A stretch of DNA of 7,075 nucleotides from the NCBI GenBank assembly GCA_031279735.1, contig JAITHX010000080.1:1-7075 (forward strand). The letters are read 5' to 3'. The position numbers and the translations under genes were made by a program. The notes under the pieces are model-generated. The model saw only the letters and a list, made by a program, of their open reading frames with translations, ran no database searches and had not been told where the DNA came from. Shown here one piece after another: positions 1 to 5,825 of this stretch (its first letter is position 1; every line of letters begins with the position of its first letter). This stretch comes from Prevotellaceae bacterium (GTDB lineage: Bacteria; Bacteroidota; Bacteroidia; Bacteroidales; UBA932).

Positions 1-665
1 TAATGCATGTAATAACCCAGCAACAAGTAAAACAAGTAAACCGAATTAATCGGAATGTAAATTCCGAACTTGTAGGGCAGAATGGATTCCAGCGACGGGA
101 TGAGGCTCGTGAATACGAACAGAATCGCCAGCATGTATCCGACGATTCGTTTCGACGCATTGACGACGAATACTCTCATCAACGGAACGCACAAATAAAT
201 TCCGGCAATCATGTACAAATACCATAAGCTGTCCCACGATTTTCCCTGAATCGCGTTCAACGCGGCGATGCCGATTTGGCGGATGTTGAACGACATGTTT
301 GCGTTGAACGATATTTCCATGAAAGAATACGGAGTTCCGAACAGGATAATCGCCGCGACTATCCTCAACACATGTCTTTTCAATATCTTTTTCAGCGTTA
401 TTTCCTTTTCCGGATTAAGAAACAGCACTCCCGTAATCATGACGAAAACAGGCACGCACCATTGCCACAGATTTTTCAGCACCACACAGATGTATGCTTC
501 GGTATCCGTCAGCGAATCCCTGAAGTACAAGTTGATCGGCGAAAAGACGTGTATCATTATTACGGCGAAAGTAGCGAACACCCTCAACGTATCGAGATAC
601 GCCGTGTCGCCCGTCGTTTCCCCCGCATACAAAATCTTTGTTTTTGTCAATATTCCATTCGTCAT
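1..665 (-). CDS. Acyltransferase 3 family membrane O-acyltransferase (partial, C-terminus off the left edge)
   Basis: Reading leftwards from ATG at 665-663, the frame stays open for 221 codons to the window edge, so the C-terminal part is missing. The protein is an integral membrane protein of the acyltransferase 3 (OafA/WecH-like) family, whose members transfer acetyl or other acyl groups to surface sugars. Visible hallmarks are the first membrane segment at about residues 22-42, which carries the LDTLR motif and the conserved Arg28 and His39 (in VIMIHV), the MITGVLFLNPEK segment at 76-87, the LWYLYMIAGIYL segment at 148-159, and LFYLLLGYYM at 211-220 where the window ends. An in-frame stop lies a few codons upstream with no other ATG, which fixes the start. 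It follows rpmE2 on the same strand, but a strong terminator separates them and I see no clear promoter. The acceptor cannot be told from sequence. Confidence 0.9.
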   Translation of the reverse strand, partial: MTNGILTKTKILYAGETTGDTAYLDTLRVFATFAVIMIHVFSPINLYFRDSLTDTEAYICVVLKNLWQWCVPVFVMITGVLFLNPEKEITLKKILKRHVLRIVAAIILFGTPYSFMEISFNANMSFNIRQIGIAALNAIQGKSWDSLWYLYMIAGIYLCVPLMRVFVVNASKRIVGYMLAILFVFTSLIPSLESILPYKFGIYIPINSVYLFYLLLGYYMH

Positions 666-706
666 TGTCGTTTGTCCGCTATATGATTTTTATGAGTCTT
701 AAAGAC

Positions 707-737
707 AAAAAAAAGGATACCGTTCGGGTATCCTTTT
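707..737 (-). terminator. Rho-independent terminator of rpmE2
   Basis: An 11-bp perfect inverted repeat (711-721 pairing with 727-737, loop 722-726) is followed, in the minus direction, by eight consecutive U residues (A tract at 707-714 on the plus strand). It lies about 50 bases beyond the rpmE2 stop, so it most likely ends that transcript and insulates the acyltransferase downstream. The plus-strand side lacks an adjoining T tract, so it should act mainly leftwards. Confidence 0.88.
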
Positions 738-786
738 CCAAATCATTTTTACTAAATTTTAAAAAAATTTTATCATCATGAAAAAT

Positions 787-1050
787 CTACGATTTTTTGG
801 ATTCTAAATGTTTTCTGTATCTGTTCATGAATTTGTCAACGCGCCCTGCGGTATCGACGAGTTTCATCTTTCCGGTGTAGAACGGATGGGAGGTGTTCGA
901 TATTTCCAGTTTGTACAAGGGATAGGTTTTTCCGTCGATGTCGATGGTTTCTTTGGTGGAAACGGTGGAACGGGTGATGAATACGTGTTCGTTCGACATG
1001 TCTTTGAACGCTACGATGCGATAGTTCGCCGGATGTATGCTTTTTTTCAT
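787..1050 (-). CDS. rpmE2: 50S ribosomal protein L31 type B
   Basis: The product is an 87-residue basic protein that starts MKKSIHPANYR and contains the family's VAFKDMSNEHVFITRST segment (14-30), YPLYKLEISNTSHPFYTG (43-60) and the basic tail DKFMNRYRKH. These match type B L31 along the whole length. It contains no cysteine, so it lacks the CxxC zinc site of the zinc-binding L31 form, which is the defining trait of type B; in many bacteria that form supports ribosomes when zinc is short. L31 sits on the 50S subunit and helps bridge it to the 30S head. The start is set by the conserved N-terminus and an A-rich leader. The gene has its own Bacteroidetes-type promoter and terminator, so it is probably monocistronic. 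I see no zinc-uptake regulator (Zur) box, but I cannot exclude one. Confidence 0.96.
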   Translation of the reverse strand: MKKSIHPANYRIVAFKDMSNEHVFITRSTVSTKETIDIDGKTYPLYKLEISNTSHPFYTGKMKLVDTAGRVDKFMNRYRKHLESKKS

Positions 1051-1099
1051 TTTTCTATAATTTCAAATCTATTAATTACTAAATTTCAATTTCAGGGCG

Positions 1100-1130
1100 C
1101 AAAGATAGGGGTTTTATGCTTATCCGCAAA
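1100..1130 (-). promoter_or_regulatory. Bacteroidetes-type promoter of rpmE2
   Basis: On the minus strand, TATCTTTG at 1107-1100 matches the -7 consensus TAnnTTTG exactly, and TTTG at 1130-1127 lies 19 bases upstream, which is the expected -33 spacing for the Bacteroidetes primary sigma factor. Transcription should begin near 1093-1096, giving an A/T-rich leader of about 45 bases before the rpmE2 ATG. Confidence 0.8.
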
Positions 1131-1173
1131 TTATTTTTGTGGGTTCATTTCAATTTCTTCATTTGTCGAATCT

Positions 1174-1201
1174 TTTGACCGGAGATTTTTGTTTAACTTC
1201 G
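1174..1201 (+). promoter_or_regulatory. Possible weak promoter of the secreted hydrolase gene
   Basis: TAACTTCG at 1194-1201 resembles the Bacteroidetes -7 element with one deviation (TTCG for TTTG). TTTG at 1174-1177 could be the -33 element, but the 16-base spacing is short. If it is real, transcription begins only a few bases before the ATG at 1211, so the mRNA would be almost leaderless. Confidence 0.3.
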
Positions 1202-1210
1202 CGCCCGATT

Positions 1211-2776
1211 ATGAATAAAGCGAAAAAGTTTACCGTTGCGCTGACGGCAGCGGTTCTCGTCTGCGCCGGAGCACGGGCGCAGCATCCTGCGGAAAGTCTT
1301 GTGCTCAATGTTGTGTCGGACGGAAAAAATGCTTCGACGATTACGCTGAATCCTTCGCAGACGGCTTTCGTGGTCATCGACATGTGGAATTCGCACTGGT
1401 GCATGACCGCTTCCGAAAGGGTCGGGGCTATGGTGCCGCGCATGAACGCGGCGCTGGCGGCGGCGAGAAAGGCGGGGATGACCGTCGTCTGGAATCCGAG
1501 CGACGCGGTGACTGCCTATTCGGGCTTTCCGCAGTATGAACGCGCCGTTGCCGTCGTTGCCCGCAAAACTCCGGCGACGCGCGAAGTGCCTTCGGCGCGA
1601 TTCACCGCTCCGGGCGGGGGCTGTATGTGCGGACCAGGAATACGTTGCGGCGGAAACTACGGATGGGACGCCATGCATCCCGACCTGTCGCTGGACGAGG
1701 GCGATTTTATTTCGGCTTCGACCGACGAGATTTACACCCTGTTGTCCGACCGCGGCATCACCGACATCATCTACGCCGGCGTCCACACCAACATGTGCGT
1801 TTACGGCAAGCCGGGCGGACTGTCGGAAATGTGGGCTGCCGGCTTCAACTGTCATCTTGCGCGCGACCTCAACGACGCCATTACGGTGTATGATCCCGAA
1901 CGCGGATACACGCCCGATTCGGGAACGGCGGAAACGGACGAGAATCTGCGCGCGGCGGGAATAGCGAATATCAACGTGTATGAGGAGTTTCGCCGTCTGC
2001 GTCTGATAGATTCCGACGCGCCGCCGGCAGACTGCGTGCGATTTGCTCCATGGGGCAAACCCGACCGTCCGTATTTCGTCGAGGACTTTACGACGGTGAC
2101 TCTCACCGCGCCATGGCTCGACGCGGCGGAAATTCGCTACACTCTCGACGGGAGCGAACCCTCCGCGCAATCGCCTCTCTACGTCGCCCCGCTGAGAATC
2201 GACGGGACGACGGCGGTAAACGCCGCCGCTTTCCGCAAAGGACGAAAGGTCAGCCTGCCGAGTTCGGCGCACTATGTGAAGTTGCCCGCCCGCCCCGCGA
2301 AACCCGACGTGTATCTCGACGATTTGAATTATATCCCCAACGCTTACATCCTGCGGGTGAGCGATTTCATGTGGATGCCCCGCAAATGGAAATCGTTTGA
2401 GGGAAAACCTCTGCGCGTTGCCGGAAAAACATACGCGCGAGGCATGGGATTCCGCGCCCCCTCGTCGGTGCAGTACGAGCTGAAGCCTGAATACAAGCGT
2501 TTCGCGGCTCTCGCCGGAATAGACGAAAACATGCTGTTCGACAATCTCAACGGTCGTTCGATAGCCATATACAGCAGCGTGGTGTTCAAATTGTTTATCG
2601 ACGGAGTGCTTGCGGCCGAAAGTCCCGTGATGCGCATTTCGCAGGAGCCATGGCGCTTCGACGTGGCGATACCGGCGGGCAGCCGACGCATCAATCTGGT
2701 ATGCGCCGACGCGGGCAGCCGCAGTATTCTCGACTACGGCAATTGGGTGGACGCAGGATTCGTTGTTGGAAATTAA
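1211..2776 (+). CDS. Secreted isochorismatase-fold cysteine hydrolase with chitobiase-C-like and NPCBM-like domains
   Basis: I start this 521-residue protein at ATG 1211, because it then opens with a clean signal peptide (MNKAKK, a hydrophobic core at 7-20, and an ARA-Q cleavage site after residue 23). The frame is open back to a GTG at 1139, but that extension would spoil the signal. Residues about 50-265 form an isochorismatase-like domain: VVIDMWNSHWC (54-64) supplies the likely catalytic Asp57, and GVHTNMCV (190-197) the nucleophile Cys196. The usual catalytic Lys position, between FIS and TDEIY near 169, holds Ala/Ser. A Cys-rich loop, CMCGPGIRC (138-146), could bind metal or form a disulfide. 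Residues about 290-350 look like a chitobiase C-terminal beta-sandwich (RYTLDGSEP at 309-317). Residues about 365-518 resemble NPCBM (ARGMGFRAPSSVQYEL at 409-424). Family members cleave amide-like bonds; the substrate here is unknown, and periplasmic or surface glycan-linked compounds are my inference. Confidence 0.85.
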   Translation: MNKAKKFTVALTAAVLVCAGARAQHPAESLVLNVVSDGKNASTITLNPSQTAFVVIDMWNSHWCMTASERVGAMVPRMNAALAAARKAGMTVVWNPSDAVTAYSGFPQYERAVAVVARKTPATREVPSARFTAPGGGCMCGPGIRCGGNYGWDAMHPDLSLDEGDFISASTDEIYTLLSDRGITDIIYAGVHTNMCVYGKPGGLSEMWAAGFNCHLARDLNDAITVYDPERGYTPDSGTAETDENLRAAGIANINVYEEFRRLRLIDSDAPPADCVRFAPWGKPDRPYFVEDFTTVTLTAPWLDAAEIRYTLDGSEPSAQSPLYVAPLRIDGTTAVNAAAFRKGRKVSLPSSAHYVKLPARPAKPDVYLDDLNYIPNAYILRVSDFMWMPRKWKSFEGKPLRVAGKTYARGMGFRAPSSVQYELKPEYKRFAALAGIDENMLFDNLNGRSIAIYSSVVFKLFIDGVLAAESPVMRISQEPWRFDVAIPAGSRRINLVCADAGSRSILDYGNWVDAGFVVGN

Positions 2777-2798
2777 GAATTAAAAATTAAGAATTAAG
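2771..2798 (+). repeat. 14-bp A/T-rich tandem repeat pair over the hydrolase stop codon
   Basis: The 13-mer AATTAAGAATTAA occurs at 2771-2783 and again at 2785-2797, making a 14-bp tandem duplication with one differing base. The first copy contains the TAA stop of the upstream gene. Sequences of this kind recur between genes in many Bacteroidales genomes, where their role is unclear. Confidence 0.7.
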
Positions 2799-2828
2799 AA
2801 AAGTGATGTGTCATATAGATAATCAGAT

Positions 2829-3302
2829 ATGAAGAAAGCTGTTTTTCCCGGATCGTTCGATCCGTTCACCGTAGGGCACGAAGCCTTGGTGCATCGAGCG
2901 CTGAAACTGTTTGACGAAGTTACCGTGGCGGTAGGCTTCAACAGCGAAAAGCGATATATGTTCGACATAGAAAGAAGAGTTCAAATCATCGGGGCGACAT
3001 TCGCCGACAATCCGTCGGTCAAAGTGGTGCAATACTCGGGGCTGACGGTTGATTTATGTCGTTCGCTGAACGTGTACTTTCTGATACGCGGTTTGCGCAC
3101 CGCCTCCGATTTCGAGTTTGAACGCGCCGTGGGGCAAATCAACAAACAGATGGAACCCGAAATAGAAACGGTGTTCATGCTTGTTGCGCCCGAACATTCG
3201 GCGGTCAGTTCGTCCGTCGTGCGCGACATTCTGATAAACCGCGGCGACGCCTCGATGTTCCTGCCCGCGAATCCGGAAATAAAACAATATCTGTACGACT
3301 AA
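2829..3302 (+). CDS. coaD: Phosphopantetheine adenylyltransferase
   Basis: CoaD catalyses the penultimate step of coenzyme A synthesis, transferring AMP from ATP to 4'-phosphopantetheine to give dephospho-CoA, in the cytoplasm. The 157-residue length is normal for the bacterial enzyme. The N-terminal nucleotidyltransferase motif is clear (VFPGSFDPFTVGH, 5-17, with the TxGH nucleotide-binding signature at 14-17), as are the conserved IRGLR (86-90), the FEFERAVGQIN segment (95-105) and the C-terminal SSSVVR motif (127-132), the family's ISSTxxR equivalent. It starts 52 bases after the secreted hydrolase gene. I see no TAnnTTTG element in that A/T-rich gap, so it may be read from upstream. Its stop is followed almost immediately by an ATPase remnant, which makes the 3' end a rearrangement boundary. 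Confidence 0.97.
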   Translation: MKKAVFPGSFDPFTVGHEALVHRALKLFDEVTVAVGFNSEKRYMFDIERRVQIIGATFADNPSVKVVQYSGLTVDLCRSLNVYFLIRGLRTASDFEFERAVGQINKQMEPEIETVFMLVAPEHSAVSSSVVRDILINRGDASMFLPANPEIKQYLYD

Positions 3303-3303
3303 T

Positions 3304-3898
3304 ATTCCCCATAGTTTCGGGATTGAAGGAAATGAACGATTTGTACGATGAAGGCCGCGCTGTTCGCTTCGACTATCTTCCGCCGATGTCGGGTATTTCC
3401 GCCATCGAGGACAAGCTCCATCGCGGCGCCGTTGTCAGACGACTGGGAGAGGGAAGAACTGCCGAAGTTCTGCGAAATATCTGTCACAGGATACTGTATC
3501 CCGAAACCTCGCGCGAGAGTGTCCGCGATCCCCATGAATCATGGAACAAACTTTGCGCGAACATGCGCGCCATGTTCGGAGTCAATCTGCTGAAGCCCGA
3601 GTTCATCGTTGCGAAAGGCTACATTCAGTTCCGTTACGTGGAAAACAACGTTACCTACGACATTTCTTCCGGCGGCCTCGGCTTTTTACAAACCCTACTG
3701 CTTTTTGCCTACATGTATTCCAGTCAGGGCGCGGTATTGCTTCTGGACGAACCCGACGCTCATCTGGAGACTATCCGACAACGCGAAACCTTCCAAAGAA
3801 TAAACGAAACGGCACGGGAAACCGGCAGTCAAGTCCTCATTGCGACTCATTCGGAAGTAGTGCTCAACGAAGCAAGAAAAATTATAAAGTTGTCATAA
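3304..3898 (+). pseudogene. Remnant of an AAA/ABC-type ATPase (C-terminal nucleotide-binding half only)
   Basis: A frame open from just after the coaD stop to TAA at 3896-3898 encodes the second half of an SMC-like AAA ATPase of the kind annotated AAA_21 or OLD-like. The only nearby starts are TTG 3323 and ATG 3332. From the TTG (191 residues) one sees FDYLPPMSGI (16-25), an ABC-type signature SSGGLGFLQ (115-123), Walker B with D-loop LLLDEPDAHLE (139-149) and the switch histidine in ATHSE (174-178). The N-terminal half with Walker A is absent, and coaD occupies the place where it should be. As I recall the family, it also continues past the NEA motif (182-184), whereas this frame stops seven residues later; a +1 shift around the A run at 3878-3884 would read on into the repeat array. 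I therefore call it a double-ended fragment, probably inactive in ATP binding. Full-length relatives often occur in mobile or defence-associated regions; that is background only. Confidence 0.72.
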
Positions 3899-3910
3899 AG
3901 CGGACTGGCG

Positions 3911-4010
3911 GCTTTCGGCTGGTTTCGGCTGGTTTCGGTCGATTTCAGTCGACCGAAGTCGACTGAAGTCGACTGAAGTCGATTTCGGTCGACTGAAATC
4001 GACCGAAGCC
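3911..4010 (+). repeat. Ten-unit decamer array with units in both orientations, forming a long hairpin
   Basis: Exactly ten 10-bp units lie in register. Four are in the GRTTTCRGTC orientation (3911-3950, the first two ending GGCT), three are the reverse complement GACYGAARYC (3951-3980), then come one forward (3981-3990) and two reverse (3991-4010). The flips make 3931-3963 pair with 3978-4010 over 33 bases around a 14-base loop (3964-3977) that itself contains the palindrome GTCGAC. The only two departures from perfect complementarity (3958/3983 and 3933/4008) are G-U pairs in plus-strand RNA. The array begins a few bases after the ATPase remnant ends. It may end the coaD transcript, but it has no T tract. 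Confidence 0.9.
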
Positions 4011-4021
4011 CCATAACAAAC

Positions 4022-4049
4022 AGTGCCTGTCCTACTTTCGACAGGCACT
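4022..4049 (-). terminator. Short hairpin, possible terminator of tRNA-His
   Basis: AGTGCCTGTC (4022-4031) pairs perfectly with GACAGGCACT (4040-4049) around an 8-base loop. It lies 45 bases beyond the 3' end of the tRNA-His gene in its direction of transcription. The sequence after the stem (TGTTTGTT on the minus strand) is only weakly U-rich, so termination is plausible rather than certain. The plus side is followed by an AAT-rich stretch without a T tract. Confidence 0.5.
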
Positions 4050-4093
4050 AAATAATAAATAATAAACACTAACCCTTATATGTTTTCTGGAAG

Positions 4094-4167
4094 GGTGACC
4101 GAGGGGACTCGAACCCCCGACCTTCAGAGCCACAATCTGACGCTCTACCTGCTGAACTACGGCCACC
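4094..4167 (-). tRNA. tRNA-His (anticodon GTG)
   Basis: The minus strand from 4167 to 4094 folds as a complete 74-nt cloverleaf. The acceptor stem GTGGCCG pairs with CGGTCAC (one G-T pair). The D arm is GTTC...GAGC. The anticodon stem TCAGA/TCTGA encloses TTGTGGC with anticodon GTG. The T arm has GGGGG/CCCCT around TTCGAGT. The base before the acceptor stem is G (complement of 4167) and the discriminator is C (complement of 4094), giving the extra G-1:C73 pair that histidyl-tRNA synthetase recognises. CCA is not encoded (the next bases read CTT), so it must be added by the CCA enzyme. Confidence 0.97.
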
Positions 4168-4187
4168 GTATTAACTTAAAGCAGGTG

Positions 4188-4217
4188 CAAAGGTAATCTA
4201 TTTTTTATACATGCAAA
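4188..4217 (-). promoter_or_regulatory. Promoter of tRNA-His
   Basis: TACCTTTG on the minus strand (4195-4188) matches the -7 consensus TAnnTTTG exactly. TTTG at 4217-4214 is spaced by 18 bases, close to the usual 19. Transcription would start about 14 bases before the mature tRNA 5' end. Confidence 0.75.
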
Positions 4218-4247
4218 AATTTCGCTCGAAATAATTGTTCGTCTTAC

Positions 4248-4276
4248 TTTCGATTCCCGATTTTTAGCTACTTTTG
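4248..4276 (+). promoter_or_regulatory. Promoter of the cimA-queD-recR cluster
   Basis: TACTTTTG at 4269-4276 is a full match to the Bacteroidetes -7 consensus. A TTTCG at 4248-4252 is a poor -33 candidate at 16-17 bases. The start site would be near 4283, leaving a leader of about 18 bases before the cimA ATG. It diverges from the tRNA-His promoter. Confidence 0.55.
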
Positions 4277-4300
4277 TCCTCCGAAATTTAATAGTGTTAA

Positions 4301-5818
4301 ATGAATAACAAGATTGAGATAATGGATACGACCCTGCGCGACGGCGAACAAACTTCGGGGGTTGCATATACCGACAGGGAAAAACTACAGATATCCAAAC
4401 TGCTGCTCGAAGAAGTAAAGGTCGATAGGATCGAGATCGCTTCGGCTCGCGTTTCCAACGGCGAAATGAATTCCGTTGAACGCATAGTCAAATGGGCCGA
4501 CGAACACAAACGTTCGGCTCAAATCGAAGTTCTCGCCTTTATCGACGGCGGCAAGTCGATCGAATGGATAGAAAAAACCGGAGCCGGAAATGTGAATCTG
4601 CTTTGCAAGGGGTCGCTGAAACATCTTTCCCTCCAGCTGCGCAAAACTCCCTCCCAGCATATACTCGACATTCGCCGCGAAGTTGAACGCGCTCGCTCTG
4701 CCGGAATGAAAATCAATGTGTATCTCGAAGACTGGAGCAACGGAATGTTCCACTCGAAGGACTATGTCTTCGAACTGCTCGACGCGCTGACCGCCATGCC
4801 CGTCGAGCGCATCATGCTGCCCGACACGCTGGGAATACTCGACCCCGACAAAACCTTCGAATACTGCTCTGCGGCATGTCGGCGGCATCCGCTTGTCCAT
4901 TTCGACTTCCACGCGCACAACGACTACGACCTCGCGGCGGCTAACTCCCTCGCGGCAGTCAGAGCGGGCGCAAAGGGGATTCATGCCACCGTCAACGGAC
5001 TGGGCGAACGGGCGGGCAACACCCCTCTGGCAAGCATCATAGCCGTGCTGAAAGACCACTCCGGCGCGCAGCTGAACGTTGACGAACACAAACTTATCAA
5101 TCTCTCCAAAACGGTGGAAAGATTCTCCGGCGTCAGAATCCCCACCAATAAACCCGTCGTGGGCAAAAACATTTTCACCCAGACCTGCGGAGTGCACGCC
5201 GACGGCGACAATAAGGGCGATCTCTACCACAACAGTCTTTCGCCCGAACGCTTCGGACGCACCCGCACCTACGCGCTCGGAAAAACTTCCGGCAAAGCCA
5301 ACATCCGCAAAAACCTCGAAGAACTCGGCATTGCCGTCGAATCGGAACAGCTGATAGAACGAATCACCGAGCGCGTTATCGAACTCGGCGACCGCAAGGA
5401 AATAATCACCACCGAAGACCTGCGATACATCGCGCTCGATATGATCTCCAACATGACCGAACAGCGGGTGAAGGTGTGCAACTATTCCCTGAACGTAGCC
5501 AACGGTCTTCGTCCCTCCGCCACGCTGAAACTCGAAATCGACGGAAAACAGTACGAAAAGTTCGCTCCGGGCGACGGACAGTACGACGCCTTTATGAACG
5601 CTCTGAGAATAATCTGCGCCGAACGCAAAATAGAATTGCCCGAACTCGCCGACTATATCGTCACCATCCCTCCCGGCGGACACACTGACGCTCTGGTTGA
5701 AACCGCCATAACGTGGAAAAACGGAGGAAAGGAATTTAAAACCCGCGGACTTGATTCCGATCAGACTGTTTCAGCTATCAAGGCAACAGTGAAGATGCTT
5801 AATCTCATTTATCGCTGA
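4301..5818 (+). CDS. cimA: (R)-citramalate synthase (2-isopropylmalate synthase family)
   Basis: The 505-residue protein has the DRE-TIM metallolyase layout: a catalytic TIM barrel (about 4-270) with DTTLRDGEQT (9-18), HAHND metal ligands (204-208) and the NGLGERAGN motif (232-240), a linker, and a LeuA-type allosteric domain (about 385-503) with GDGQYDAF (424-431) and PPGGHTDALVE (457-467). I call it citramalate rather than isopropylmalate synthase because, from memory, it follows the Leptospira enzyme very closely (IEIASARVSNGE, KINVYLEDWSNG). It also keeps the equivalents of that enzyme's pyruvate-selecting Leu81, Leu104 and Tyr144 (here Leu78, Leu101, Tyr141). The reaction condenses pyruvate and acetyl-CoA to (R)-citramalate, opening a threonine-independent route to isoleucine, with probable isoleucine feedback through the C-terminal domain. 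No leuBCD genes adjoin it. The ATG follows an A/T-rich leader and its own promoter. A plain leuA paralogue is the alternative. Confidence 0.85.
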   Translation: MNNKIEIMDTTLRDGEQTSGVAYTDREKLQISKLLLEEVKVDRIEIASARVSNGEMNSVERIVKWADEHKRSAQIEVLAFIDGGKSIEWIEKTGAGNVNLLCKGSLKHLSLQLRKTPSQHILDIRREVERARSAGMKINVYLEDWSNGMFHSKDYVFELLDALTAMPVERIMLPDTLGILDPDKTFEYCSAACRRHPLVHFDFHAHNDYDLAAANSLAAVRAGAKGIHATVNGLGERAGNTPLASIIAVLKDHSGAQLNVDEHKLINLSKTVERFSGVRIPTNKPVVGKNIFTQTCGVHADGDNKGDLYHNSLSPERFGRTRTYALGKTSGKANIRKNLEELGIAVESEQLIERITERVIELGDRKEIITTEDLRYIALDMISNMTEQRVKVCNYSLNVANGLRPSATLKLEIDGKQYEKFAPGDGQYDAFMNALRIICAERKIELPELADYIVTIPPGGHTDALVETAITWKNGGKEFKTRGLDSDQTVSAIKATVKMLNLIYR

Positions 5819-5825
5819 ACGGATA

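Noticed and set aside
268..702. Two plus-strand open frames of 136-144 codons opposite the acyltransferase
   Set aside because: The minus strand encodes a clear membrane acyltransferase here; the plus frames have no family resemblance.
1139..1210. N-terminal extension of the secreted hydrolase from a GTG at 1139
   Set aside because: It would bury the signal peptide behind 24 unrelated residues and covers the likely promoter region; ATG 1211 gives a standard lipid-free signal sequence.
1193..2272. A 359-codon minus-strand open frame opposite the secreted hydrolase
   Set aside because: It is Arg-rich with no motif, lies antisense to a gene with a signal peptide and clear domains, and is a codon-bias shadow.
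2820..3898. coaD plus ATPase as a defence or toxin system
   Set aside because: CoaD is an ordinary housekeeping enzyme, and the ATPase lacks its Walker A half and any partner nuclease.
3900..4010. CRISPR array
   Set aside because: The repeats are contiguous 10-mers with no unique spacers, they switch orientation, and no cas gene is present.
4046..4072. Direct repeat CACTAA flanking an AAT-rich stretch as a transposon target duplication
   Set aside because: Six bases repeated 15 bases apart around simple A/T sequence is expected by chance, and no mobile element lies between them.
4385..5683. A 432-codon open frame on the minus strand opposite cimA
   Set aside because: It is fully antisense to an intact, motif-rich gene, reads as low-complexity Phe/Val/Gly-rich protein with no recognisable domain, and arises from the codon bias of the plus strand.
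5819..5825. preQ1 riboswitch before queD
   Set aside because: The gap between cimA and queD is only 7 bases, too short for an aptamer, and I see none further upstream within the operon leader.
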